Source of the DNA: Catellatospora methionotrophica
GTDB taxonomy: Bacteria > Actinomycetota > Actinomycetes > Mycobacteriales > Micromonosporaceae
DNA: 64,000 nt
NCBI RefSeq assembly: GCF_011297335.1
Contig: NZ_JAAOTJ010000016.1
Location: 1-64,000, forward strand
Direction of reading: 5' to 3'
This document shows, piece after piece, positions 26,668-35,543 of this stretch. Position 1 is the stretch's first letter. Each line of letters begins with the position of its first letter. Under the pieces are notes generated by a model. It ran no database searches and had not been told where the DNA came from. It worked only from the letters and a program-made list of their open reading frames with translations. Made by a program: the position numbers and the translations under genes.

Positions 26668-27459
26668 ATGCAGGCTCGTTCCGCACTATTCGACCTCTAC
26701 GGCGATCACCTGCGACAACGTGGCGGCAGGGCGGCCATCGCGGCCCTCATCCGGCTGCTCGCACCGCTGGGCATCGCCGCACCGGCGGTACGTACCGCGG
26801 TGTCCCGCATGGTGCGACAAGGCTGGCTCGCGCCGGTGCGACTGCCCGCCGGACCGGGCTACCAGCTCACCCCGCGCGCGGTACGCCGTCTCGACGAGGC
26901 CGCTGCCCGCATCTACCGGACCGGCCGCAGCTCCTGGGACGGGCACTTCGACCTGCTGGTGATCTCCGCCCCCGAGGTCCGCACCGAGCGCGACCGGATC
27001 GCCGCCGAGCTGGCGTTCCTCGGCTACGGGCGGCTGGAGACCGGGGTCTGGCTCGCCGCCCGCCCCGCGGGCGAGGTCGACGGGCTGCTGGCCGACGCCG
27101 GGGTGCGCTTCGAGCGGTTCTCCGCCGCGCACACCGGCGGGGAGCACGGCGCCCGAGAGCTGATCATGAGAGCGTGGAACGTGCCGGCCGTGGGCGCCTC
27201 GTACGCCGGGTTCGTGGCGCAGCTCACGCCGGTGGTCGGCGCGATCACGCGGCTGACCGACGACCGCACCGCGTACGCAGCCCGGTGCGCCCTGGTCCAC
27301 GCCTGGCGCGCGTTCCTGTTCCGCGACCCGCAACTGCCCGCCTCGCTGCTGCCGCCGGACTGGCCGGGCACCGCCGCGGCCGCCTTCTTCGACCGGCAGG
27401 CCGCCCGGCTGCGGCCCGCCGCCGACCGTTTCGTCGACCACTGTCTCAGGGAGAGCTGA
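26668..27459 (+). CDS. PaaX-family transcriptional regulator
   Basis: A 263-aa regulator resembling PaaX, the phenylacetyl-CoA-responsive repressor. An N-terminal winged helix (residues about 20-70, AVRTAVSRMVRQGWLAPV) is followed by the PaaX central and C-terminal domains (FLGYGRLETGVWLAARP, then LVHAWRAFLFRDPQLPASLLPPDWPG). The start is ATG 26668; an upstream ATG at 26620 is open but lacks family similarity. Its stop overlaps the next start by one base (TGATG), coupling it to an enoyl-CoA hydratase. No other paa catabolic genes are present. Confidence 0.85.
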   Translation: MQARSALFDLYGDHLRQRGGRAAIAALIRLLAPLGIAAPAVRTAVSRMVRQGWLAPVRLPAGPGYQLTPRAVRRLDEAAARIYRTGRSSWDGHFDLLVISAPEVRTERDRIAAELAFLGYGRLETGVWLAARPAGEVDGLLADAGVRFERFSAAHTGGEHGARELIMRAWNVPAVGASYAGFVAQLTPVVGAITRLTDDRTAYAARCALVHAWRAFLFRDPQLPASLLPPDWPGTAAAAFFDRQAARLRPAADRFVDHCLRES

Positions 27460-28244
27460 TGTCCGCACCGCTGCTCGTCGACCGCGCCGAGGGCGTCGTC
27501 ACCGTCACCATGAACCGCCCCGACTCGCTCAACTCGCTCGACGTCGCGCTCAAGGTGGCGCTGCGGGAGACGTTCGAGGAGCTGGCCGCCGACCCGGCGT
27601 GCCGCGCGGTGGTGCTGGCGGGCGCGGGCCGGGCCTTCTGCGTCGGGCAGGACCTGCGCGAGCACATGGCCACCATGGGCGGCAAGGCCCCGCTCGACAC
27701 CGTCGAGCAGCACTACAACCCGATGGCGCTGGCCCTGGCCGAGCTTCACAAGCCGGTGGTCGCGGCGGTACGCGGCCCGGCGGCGGGTGCGGGCGCGGGT
27801 CTGGCCTTCCTCGCCGACCTGCGCATCGGCGGCCCGTCGACGTCGTACCTGATGGCCTTCGCCCGGGTCGGTCTGGCCGCCGACACCGCCGTGTCCTGGA
27901 CGCTGCCCCGCTTCGTCGGCGCGGCCAAGGCCGCCGAGCTGCTGCTGCTGGCCGAGCCGGTGAAGGCCGACGAGGCGGCCCGGCTCGGGCTGCTGACGCG
28001 GCTGACCGACGACGACGAGCAGGTGCTGCCGGTCGCGCAGGAGCTGGCGGCGCGGCTGGCGGCCGGGCCGACGGTGGCGTACGGGCAGATCAAGCGCGAG
28101 CTGCTGCACGGCGCGACCGGCACGCTGGCCGACGCGCTGCTGGTCGAGCTGGCCGCGCAGCAGCTGTCCGGCGCGACCGCCGACCACCGCGAGTCCACCG
28201 AGGCGTTCGTCGCCAAGCGCAAGCCGCTGTTCGAGGGCCGCTAG
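27459..28244 (+). CDS. Enoyl-CoA hydratase/isomerase, PaaG-like
   Basis: A 261-aa crotonase-fold enzyme acting on acyl-CoA. The oxyanion-hole segments are GAGRAFCVGQDL (near residue 56) and GPAAGAGAGLAFLADLRI (near 109). At the catalytic position there is Asp (GLAAD) followed by LPRFVG, as in PaaG ring-epoxide isomerases, rather than the Glu of classical hydratases. Length and context (coupled to PaaX) support a phenylacetate-type isomerase or a related acyl-CoA role. It ends with a TAG that shares the palindrome CTAG with the stop of the convergent small gene. Confidence 0.82.
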   Translation: MSAPLLVDRAEGVVTVTMNRPDSLNSLDVALKVALRETFEELAADPACRAVVLAGAGRAFCVGQDLREHMATMGGKAPLDTVEQHYNPMALALAELHKPVVAAVRGPAAGAGAGLAFLADLRIGGPSTSYLMAFARVGLAADTAVSWTLPRFVGAAKAAELLLLAEPVKADEAARLGLLTRLTDDDEQVLPVAQELAARLAAGPTVAYGQIKRELLHGATGTLADALLVELAAQQLSGATADHRESTEAFVAKRKPLFEGR

Positions 28245-28441
28245 TCCTCTTCGGGGTCGAGGGGGGCGACGCCGTCGGTGACGTACGCCGTCATCGTCAG
28301 CTCGTCCCCCGCCGGGGACACGTACGCGGGCAGCTCGTCGGGGCCGAGTTCGGTGACGTAGCGCCAGTACTCGCGGACCGCCTCCTCGGCCGAGTCCGCC
28401 TCGATCGGCAACGCCACACTGACCAGCCACTCCCTGCTCAC
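28241..28441 (-). CDS. Small acidic protein of unknown function
   Basis: A 66-aa acidic protein (MSREWLVSVALPIEADSAEE..., ending DPEED) starting with GTG 28441. The pattern VSVALPIEADSAEEAVREYWRYV suggests a small beta-alpha fold that occurs widely in actinobacteria. There are no catalytic motifs. It is 12 nt from tag on the same strand, so probably co-transcribed. Tail-to-tail it overlaps the enoyl-CoA hydratase gene by the four bases CTAG. Confidence 0.65.
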   Translation of the reverse strand: MSREWLVSVALPIEADSAEEAVREYWRYVTELGPDELPAYVSPAGDELTMTAYVTDGVAPLDPEED

Positions 28442-28453
28442 ACCGTCATCCCA

Positions 28454-29032
28454 TCACAGCCGCTTCGCGGCGACGTGGCAGCCCGCCAGGTGGTCGTCGA
28501 CCATGCCGGTGGCCTGCATCAGCGCGTACGCCGTGGTCGGCCCGACGAAACGCAGCCCGCGCTTCTTGAGATCCTTGGCCATCGCGACGGAGGCGTCCGA
28601 GGTGGCGGGCACGTCGGCCCGGCTGGCGGGCCGGGGGCGGCCGGGCTCCGGGGCGTACGACCACAGCAGGTCACTCAGCCCGCCCGGCAGCTCCAGCGCC
28701 AGCCGCGCGTTGTGCAGCGTCGCCTCGATCTTGGACCGGTTCCGCACGATCCCGGCGTCGCCCAGCAGCCGCTCGACGTCGGCCAGCCCGAACGCGGCCA
28801 CGGCCTCCAGCTTGAACCCGGCGAACGCCGTCCGGAACGCGGGCCGCTTGCGCAGGATCGTGATCCAGGACAGCCCGGACTGGAACGCCTCCAGGCTCAC
28901 CCGCTCGAACAGCGCGTCGTCGCCGCGCAGCGGCGTGCCCCACTCCTCGTCGTGGTAGGCGCGGTACTCCGGCGCGCTCGCCGCCCAGCCGCAGCGTGCC
29001 AGCCCGTCGTCGCCGACGATAAGGTCGCTCAC
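28454..29032 (-). CDS. tag: DNA-3-methyladenine glycosylase I
   Basis: A 192-aa base-excision repair enzyme removing 3-methyladenine from alkylated DNA. The zinc site of the TAG family is complete: Cys in RCGWA (residue 14), His in AYHDEEWG (27), and C-terminal HLAGC supplying His and Cys. The YHDEEWG and FQSGLSWITILRKR motifs bind the base. The start is GTG 29032, preceded by a purine-rich AAGAGG. It has the same strand as the acidic small gene. It corresponds to Rv1210 in the syntenic mycobacterial block. Confidence 0.95.
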   Translation of the reverse strand: MSDLIVGDDGLARCGWAASAPEYRAYHDEEWGTPLRGDDALFERVSLEAFQSGLSWITILRKRPAFRTAFAGFKLEAVAAFGLADVERLLGDAGIVRNRSKIEATLHNARLALELPGGLSDLLWSYAPEPGRPRPASRADVPATSDASVAMAKDLKKRGLRFVGPTTAYALMQATGMVDDHLAGCHVAAKRL

Positions 29033-29074
29033 CCTCTTGCCCCCTTACTCGAACGCGAATAGCCTTCGGAACTC

Positions 29075-29974
<900 letters not shown>

Positions 29975-29978
29975 CGAA

Positions 29979-30039
29979 GATCGCTGTTTGAGGTCAGAAA
30001 CTGGGGCCACACCGCAGGTTCTGACCTCAAACGGCGATC
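29979..30039. repeat. 21-bp palindrome (GATCGCTGTTT family) between convergent genes
   Basis: Arms 29979-29999 and 30019-30039 pair over 21 positions with one G-T, around a 19-nt loop. The arm GATCGCTGTTTGAGGTCAGA closely resembles the arm of the palindrome at 47455-47521 (19 of 22 bases). It is probably a bidirectional terminator belonging to a repeat family. Confidence 0.82.
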
Positions 30040-30072
30040 ATGACCCAGCGCGACGGAGCACCGCGCGGCGGC

Positions 30073-30549
30073 TCACGGCAGGCGGCCGGACTCCACCATC
30101 TTCGCGAAGCGCTTCAGGGCCTGTTTGAGGCTGACCTTGGAGCCGGGCCAGAGCAGGGGCCAGGCCAGCCGCCCGGCGACACCGCCGGGCAGGTGGAACC
30201 ACTCGTGCCAGACGACCTGGGTGCGGTCGCCGCCCATCGGGGTGCACCGCATGACGCCGGGTCCGCGCAGCACCTTGCCCTGGTGGACGACCCGCACCTC
30301 GTACGGCGGGTCCACTTTGACCACGCGCATCTCGTCGCGCAGCACGGCCGGACCGGCCACGGTGATCGCCTCGATCACGGTGCCCTCGCCGCCGTCGCCG
30401 GAGATCACGCGCACCTTGGTCAGCGGGATCCAGTCGCCCTGCCGCTCCCAGGCCATGAACGCGGCGAACACCCGCTCGGCGGGCGCGGCGACGATGATCG
30501 TGGCGGTGACCTCGCCTGCGCCGGGAGTGGTGGGGTCGCTCCCGGTCAC
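30073..30549 (-). CDS. SRPBCC-family (START-like) protein
   Basis: A 158-aa protein with the polyketide-cyclase/START-type fold: an N-terminal beta strand ATIIVAAPAERVFAAFM, the segment WIPLTKVRV, and a long C-terminal helix SLKQALKRFAKMVESG. It forms a hydrophobic cavity for a lipid or small ligand; the ligand is unknown. The start is GTG 30549, overlapping the stop of the DivIVA gene by 4 nt (GTGA). An envelope or division link follows only from that coupling. Confidence 0.8.
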   Translation of the reverse strand: MTGSDPTTPGAGEVTATIIVAAPAERVFAAFMAWERQGDWIPLTKVRVISGDGGEGTVIEAITVAGPAVLRDEMRVVKVDPPYEVRVVHQGKVLRGPGVMRCTPMGGDRTQVVWHEWFHLPGGVAGRLAWPLLWPGSKVSLKQALKRFAKMVESGRLP

Positions 30550-31100
30550 CGACGGACCGGCTCGCCGGCCGCCGCCTCGTCCACCTCGGCGTCCACCGGG
30601 TCGGTCGCGTGGTCGGCCTCGTCGACCGGCTGCTCGGCAGCCTCGTCGGCGATCGCCTCCGGCTCGGCCGGGTCGGTGTCCTCGGCGGGCACGGTCTTGT
30701 CGGCGGACAGCGCCTCGGCGGCCGGGGTCGCGCTGAGCACGCCCAGCGCGCTGGCACGGGCGCGGGCCAGGGTGTCGGCGTCCTCGACGCGTCCCTCGCG
30801 CAGCGCGGTGACCTCGGCTTCGAGCACCTGGATCAGCTCGCTCTTGTAGCCGATGTCGTATGCCAGGCGGCGCAGCGTCTGGTCGACCTGCGCCATCCGG
30901 TATCCACGCCAGGTCGGGTCGAACGTCACCCGGGACACGTCGCTCTCGACGAGCGGGCGGTCGGCGGGCAGCGGTGTGGCCCGTTCGTCGGGTTCGGCCG
31001 GCGCGAGTCCCGGGTCACCCCCGGTGACCAGCGTCATCACCCCGAACACCACGGCGCCCACGGTGAGCGCGACGACGATCAGCAGCAGCAGGTTGCCCAT
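30546..31100 (-). CDS. DivIVA-domain membrane protein
   Basis: A 184-aa protein starting at ATG 31100 (MGNLLLLIVVALTVGAVVFG), with a single N-terminal transmembrane helix. The DivIVA-like segment TFDPTWRGYRMAQVDQTLRRL lies near residues 58-78, followed by a coiled coil. The last 60 residues are acidic and disordered (Glu/Asp/Ala/Pro). It resembles Rv1209 in the syntenic block. DivIVA domains mark curved membranes and recruit growth or division factors. A longer frame to 31145 is open but the hydrophobic start is natural here. Confidence 0.8.
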   Translation of the reverse strand: MGNLLLLIVVALTVGAVVFGVMTLVTGGDPGLAPAEPDERATPLPADRPLVESDVSRVTFDPTWRGYRMAQVDQTLRRLAYDIGYKSELIQVLEAEVTALREGRVEDADTLARARASALGVLSATPAAEALSADKTVPAEDTDPAEPEAIADEAAEQPVDEADHATDPVDAEVDEAAAGEPVRR

Positions 31101-31239
31101 GCCCACGATCGTGGCACGAAGGGCGCTCCAGCGCGACCCTGCCACCCGAGCTGTCCGGCCTGTGGCACGGGAACCGTCCGGCTCATTACCCGGCGGTAGC
31201 CGACGGCTGGACGCGGCCGCGTGGTGCCCGGCGCGGGCG

Positions 31240-31611
31240 TCACAGCCAGCGGAGCGCGTTCTTGCGCCAGGCGTAGAGCAGGCCTAATGCCAGTACGGCG
31301 ACGAAGACGGCCATCTCGGCGACCACGGCCAGACCCGAGCGGGCATAGACGACCGCCCACGGAAACAGGAACACCGCCTCGACCGCGAACAGCACATAGA
31401 GGTACGCGTAGACGTAGTAACGAATCTGCATCTGCGCCCAGCCGCCCTCGACCGGGTCGAGTCCGCACTCGTACGTGTCGAGTTTGCCCTCGGCCGCGTT
31501 CGGCCGCGACGGGCGCAGCAGCCGGTTCGCCGTGTACGCCCCTCCGATGATCAGCACACCGACGAGCAGCAGCAGCGCCACCGTCGCGTACGCGTCGAGG
31601 TAACCGTTCAC
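31240..31611 (-). CDS. nuoA: NADH-quinone oxidoreductase subunit A (isolated copy)
   Basis: A 123-aa membrane subunit of respiratory complex I. It has three transmembrane helices and the conserved stretches YECGLDPVEG (near residue 47), RYYVYAYLYVLFAVEAVFL and WALxY-like FPWAVVY. The start is GTG 31611. NuoA is normally the first gene of a nuoA-N operon, but here it is followed by no nuoB or other nuo gene. It lies about 2 kb from korAB. I recall Streptomyces carrying a partial second nuo set beside korAB, so this may be the only survivor of such a set. Confidence 0.9.
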   Translation of the reverse strand: MNGYLDAYATVALLLLVGVLIIGGAYTANRLLRPSRPNAAEGKLDTYECGLDPVEGGWAQMQIRYYVYAYLYVLFAVEAVFLFPWAVVYARSGLAVVAEMAVFVAVLALGLLYAWRKNALRWL

Positions 31612-31686
31612 GACCGCAGCCTAACGGTTGGCGGGAACGGTGGGGATTCATGCAACCGGATGACGGGCCATCGGGTGTGACACTGC

Positions 31687-33453
31687 ATGACGTTGCCGCT
31701 CCCACCCTCGGCGGGACCCGTGCCCCTGTCGGCGCGCGCACCCCGGCCCGCCGTCCGGCGCGCCCTCGACGCCGCCGACTTCGACGCGTTCTACCAGGCG
31801 AACTACGCCGGCACCGTGGCCGTCGCGTTCGGCCTGACCGGTGACCGCGAGCAGGCGCGCGACCTCGCCCAGGAGGCGTACTGCCGGGCGTGGCAGCGCT
31901 GGCCGGACATCTCCGGCTACGACAGCCCGGCCGCCTGGGTGTACCGGGTGACCGTCAACCTGGCCCGGTCCCGCTGGCGCAACCTGAGGGTGGCCGCCGC
32001 GCACCTGGTGCGCCAGCGCCCCGCCGACGTGCCCGCGGTGGAACCGGAGCACGTGGCGCTGGTGACCGCGCTGCGCGCGCTGCCGATGGACCAGCGCCAG
32101 GCGATCGTGCTGCACCACCTCGTGGACCTGCCGGTGACCGAGGTGGCCCGGCAGATGGGCGTGCCGGTCGGCACGGTCAAGTCCTGGCTGCACCGCGGCC
32201 GCACGGAGCTCGCGGCGCTGCTCGGCGAGCACTCGGCCGACGGTCGGCCCGTGCCGCCGGGGGACGTGCGGCGGCGCGGCGACCAGCGACGGCTGCGGCG
32301 GCAGGCGATGAAGACCATCGCGGCCGCGACCGCGTGCGTGCTGGTGGTGCTGTGTGCGATCCGCGTGCTCCCCGACCGGGACGAGCTTCCGCAACCCGCG
32401 CACAGTCCGAGCCCGAGCGTGTCCCGGCCGAGCGGGTCCCTGCCGAGCGGGTCGCCGCCCAGCCCGCCGGCGGTGAGCCCGGTGGCGGCGGACGACCCGA
32501 TCCGGGACGTGGACTGGCGCACCGCGGTGATCACGGTGCCCGCCGCGCCGCACTGCCCGTCCGGGCGGCTGACCTTCCGGACGGGGCGAGGCCCCACGGA
32601 TGCGGAGGTCATCACCAGCGGCGGGGCGTACCCGCAGCTCCAGTTGAGCGCCGAGCGGGTCGCGTACGGCGATCTCGCCGGGGACGGCGCGGCCGAGGCG
32701 GTGCTGCACGCGGACTGCCTGTCGGGCGCGGAGGACAGCGGGGACGGCTCGTCGCACCTGCTGGTGGTGGCCCGCGAGCAGGGCGGCACGCTGCGGGCGC
32801 TCGGCTGGGCGGGTGAGCGCGGCGCGATCTTCACCAGCGTCTGGGTCGCCGAACACGTGCTCAACGCCGAGATGCAGCCCTGGCACGCCGGGCCGCAGGA
32901 CTACCGCATGGGTATGGCGTACGGCTACCGCTGGACCGGCAAGGAGTTCGCCCGGCAGGACGTGTCCGCCGGATACCCGCCGGTCCTGCCGACGGTCGAC
33001 GGCCGCCGCCTGGACCTGACCGGCGTGGCGGACCTGCTGCAGTGCGGTGGTCTGCCCGCCCCGGCCGGGCCGGTGCGGCCGGTGTTCGACGCCGACGGCG
33101 TCGCCCGCGACGGCGACCGGCAGTGGCGGCTGATTCCCGGAGCGCCGTCCAACGGCCCGTACCTGCCGCTTCTCCTGCCGCAGCGGCGGCCGTACCTGAT
33201 GCTGTCGGTGCTCTGCGTGCCCGGCGACCCGCAGGACACGACCGCCATGACCGCGCTCGGCGCCAACCTGGTCGTGTTCGATCCCGCCCCGGACGGCTGG
33301 CTGGCCGTGGCCAGGGTGCCCACCCCGGCCGGGCACAGCGTGAGCCGGTGGGAGGTCACCGCGGGCGGCCTGCTCGTCGCGACGGATCCGCCAGGTGAGG
33401 GGCCCGACGTGGAGAAGACTTACTCCTGGAATGGCACATTGTTCGCCGAATAG
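31687..33453 (+). CDS. ECF sigma factor (SigE-type) fused to a transmembrane helix and outer domain
   Basis: A single 588-aa frame. Residues about 28-95 are sigma region 2 (DFDAFYQANYAGTVAVAF, DLAQEAYCRAWQRW). Residues about 115-170 are region 4 (LPMDQRQAIVLHHLVDLP, GTVKSWLHRGR). A basic segment leads to a transmembrane helix at about 211-229 (AAATACVLVVLCAIRVL). A Ser/Pro linker follows, then about 320 residues predicted outside the cell. The outer part includes GDLAGDGAAEAVL, like an FG-GAP repeat. I see no frameshift between the parts. This suggests a membrane-held sigma factor, possibly released by proteolysis or sensing ligands directly. No anti-sigma gene is adjacent. Confidence 0.8.
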   Translation: MTLPLPPSAGPVPLSARAPRPAVRRALDAADFDAFYQANYAGTVAVAFGLTGDREQARDLAQEAYCRAWQRWPDISGYDSPAAWVYRVTVNLARSRWRNLRVAAAHLVRQRPADVPAVEPEHVALVTALRALPMDQRQAIVLHHLVDLPVTEVARQMGVPVGTVKSWLHRGRTELAALLGEHSADGRPVPPGDVRRRGDQRRLRRQAMKTIAAATACVLVVLCAIRVLPDRDELPQPAHSPSPSVSRPSGSLPSGSPPSPPAVSPVAADDPIRDVDWRTAVITVPAAPHCPSGRLTFRTGRGPTDAEVITSGGAYPQLQLSAERVAYGDLAGDGAAEAVLHADCLSGAEDSGDGSSHLLVVAREQGGTLRALGWAGERGAIFTSVWVAEHVLNAEMQPWHAGPQDYRMGMAYGYRWTGKEFARQDVSAGYPPVLPTVDGRRLDLTGVADLLQCGGLPAPAGPVRPVFDADGVARDGDRQWRLIPGAPSNGPYLPLLLPQRRPYLMLSVLCVPGDPQDTTAMTALGANLVVFDPAPDGWLAVARVPTPAGHSVSRWEVTAGGLLVATDPPGEGPDVEKTYSWNGTLFAE

Positions 33454-33641
33454 GCGATGGGATGCCACTCTGTGGGATGGGGCAGTGATATGCGCGACCC
33501 GTCCCACAGCGTGCTGTCGTGTTTATCACGTTCCGCATGGTTTCGCTGGGGGGGCCGTGTCGACGCTATTCCCTACCGCCGACGTAGGCTGACCTTAATC
33601 GAGACGTAACAGCACACCACCCCAGCAGGAGGTCGCGTCCA

Positions 33642-35543
33642 GTGGCCGAACATCGTGAGGGCGCCGGGCAGGCCGGTCAGCTCAGCGAGCACGGGCATCC
33701 CGCCAAGGAGATCCATCAGCTCGACCGGGTGGTGATCCGCTTCGCGGGTGACTCCGGCGACGGTATGCAGCTCACCGGCGACAGATTCACGTCGGAGACC
33801 GCCCAGCTCGGCAACGACATCTCGACGTTGCCGAACTTCCCGGCGGAGATCCGTGCTCCCGCAGGCACGCTGCCCGGCGTGTCGAGCTTCCAGGTCGCCT
33901 TCGCCGACTACGACATCCTCACGCCCGGCGACGCGCCGAACGTGCTGGTGGCGATGAACCCGGCGGCGCTCAAGGCGAACATCGCCGACCTGCCCAAGGG
34001 CGGCACGATCATCGTCAACACCGACGAGTTCACCAAGCGCAACCTGGTCAAGGTCGGCTACGACGCCAACCCGCTGGAGGACGACTCCCTCGCGGGCTGG
34101 GACGTGCACAAGGTCGGGCTGACCAGCATGACCGTGGGCGCGCTGGCCGAGCACCCGGTGAGCAAGAAGGACGCCGAGCGCGCCAAGAACATGTTCGCGC
34201 TGGGCCTGCTGAGCTGGCTCTACTCGCGGCCGCACGAGTCGACGATGAAGTTCCTGGAGAAGAAGTTCGCCGCCCGCCCCGAACTGGTCGCCGCGAACAA
34301 GGCCGCGTTCAACGCGGGCTGGAACTTCGGGGAGACCACCGAGGGCTTCGCGGTGCGCTACGAGGTCCCGCCGGCGAAGATGGCCCCGGGCAACTACCGC
34401 AACATCACCGGCAACACCGCGCTCGCCCTGGGCCTGGTCGCCGCCGGGGTGAAGGCGCAGCTGCCGGTGCTGCTCGGCGCGTACCCGATCACTCCGGCCT
34501 CGGACATCCTGCACGAGCTGAGCAAGCACAAGAAGCTCGGCGTGACCACGGTGCAGGCCGAGGACGAGATCGCCGCGATCGGCGTCGCGCTGGGCGCGGC
34601 GTACGGCGGCGCGCTGGCCATCACCACCACCAGCGGTCCCGGTGTGGCGCTCAAGGGCGAGACGATCTCGCTCGCGGTCGCCCTGGAACTGCCCCTGGTG
34701 ATCGTCGACGTGCAGCGGGCGGGGCCGTCGACCGGTCTGCCGACCAAGACCGAGCAGGCCGACCTGAACATGGCGCTGTTCGGCCGGCACGGCGAGGCTC
34801 CCGTCGCGGTGGTGGCCGCGCAGTCCCCGGTGGACTGCTTCCACGCCGCGATCGAGGCCTGCCGGATCGCGCTGAAGTACCGCACGCCGGTCATCCTGCT
34901 GTCCGACGGTTACGTCGCCAACGGCTCCGAGCCGTGGCTGCTGCCGGAGATCAGCGAGCTGCCCGACCTGCGGGTCGAGTACGCGACCGGCCCCAACGGC
35001 GACGACGGCAAGTTCTACCCGTACCTGCGCGATCCGGAGACGATGGCGCGGCCGTGGGCCGTGCCGGGCACGCCGGGGCTGGAGCACCGCATCGGCGGCC
35101 TGGAGAAGGCCGACAAGACCGGTGACATCTCCTACGACCCGGCCAACCACGACTTCATGGTGCGCACCCGGGCCGCCCGCATCGAGGCGATCGACGTGCC
35201 GGACATCGCGGTCGAGGACCCGTCCGGCGAGGCGAAGGTGCTGGTGCTGGGCTGGGGCTCGACGTACGGCCCGATCGGGGCGGCGTCGCGGGCCCTGCGC
35301 CAGCGCGGGGTGAACGTGGCGCAGGCCCACCTGCGGCACCTGAGCCCGCTGCCGAAGAACCTCGGCGAGGTGCTGGCGGCGTACGACAAGGTGGTCATCC
35401 CCGAGATGAACCTGGGCCAGCTCGCCCACGTGATCCGGGCGCGCTACCTGATCGACGTCGTCGGCTACAACCAGGTGCGCGGGCTTCCCTTCACCTCCAC
35501 CCAGCTGGAGACCATGCTCGAGGAAGTGATCAAGAATGTCTAA
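33642..35543 (+). CDS. korA: 2-oxoglutarate:ferredoxin oxidoreductase, alpha subunit
   Basis: A 633-aa subunit of the CoA-dependent 2-oxoacid:ferredoxin oxidoreductase, a low-potential alternative to 2-oxoglutarate dehydrogenase. The gamma domain is fused at the N-terminus (FAGDSGDGMQLTGDRF near residue 34). The pyrimidine-binding alpha domain follows (GAYPITPASDILHEL near 279, TVQAEDEIAAIGVALGAAYGG). The GTG at 33642 has AGGAGG 9 nt upstream. The gene overlaps korB by 8 nt. The 188-bp leader contains GTAGGCTGACCTTAA, which resembles half of an iron box, but only weakly. Confidence 0.94.
   Translation: MAEHREGAGQAGQLSEHGHPAKEIHQLDRVVIRFAGDSGDGMQLTGDRFTSETAQLGNDISTLPNFPAEIRAPAGTLPGVSSFQVAFADYDILTPGDAPNVLVAMNPAALKANIADLPKGGTIIVNTDEFTKRNLVKVGYDANPLEDDSLAGWDVHKVGLTSMTVGALAEHPVSKKDAERAKNMFALGLLSWLYSRPHESTMKFLEKKFAARPELVAANKAAFNAGWNFGETTEGFAVRYEVPPAKMAPGNYRNITGNTALALGLVAAGVKAQLPVLLGAYPITPASDILHELSKHKKLGVTTVQAEDEIAAIGVALGAAYGGALAITTTSGPGVALKGETISLAVALELPLVIVDVQRAGPSTGLPTKTEQADLNMALFGRHGEAPVAVVAAQSPVDCFHAAIEACRIALKYRTPVILLSDGYVANGSEPWLLPEISELPDLRVEYATGPNGDDGKFYPYLRDPETMARPWAVPGTPGLEHRIGGLEKADKTGDISYDPANHDFMVRTRAARIEAIDVPDIAVEDPSGEAKVLVLGWGSTYGPIGAASRALRQRGVNVAQAHLRHLSPLPKNLGEVLAAYDKVVIPEMNLGQLAHVIRARYLIDVVGYNQVRGLPFTSTQLETMLEEVIKNV

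Noticed and set aside
33585-33600. Iron box before korA
   Set aside because: GTAGGCTGACCTTAA matches only the right half of the IdeR consensus. The left half does not match at all.
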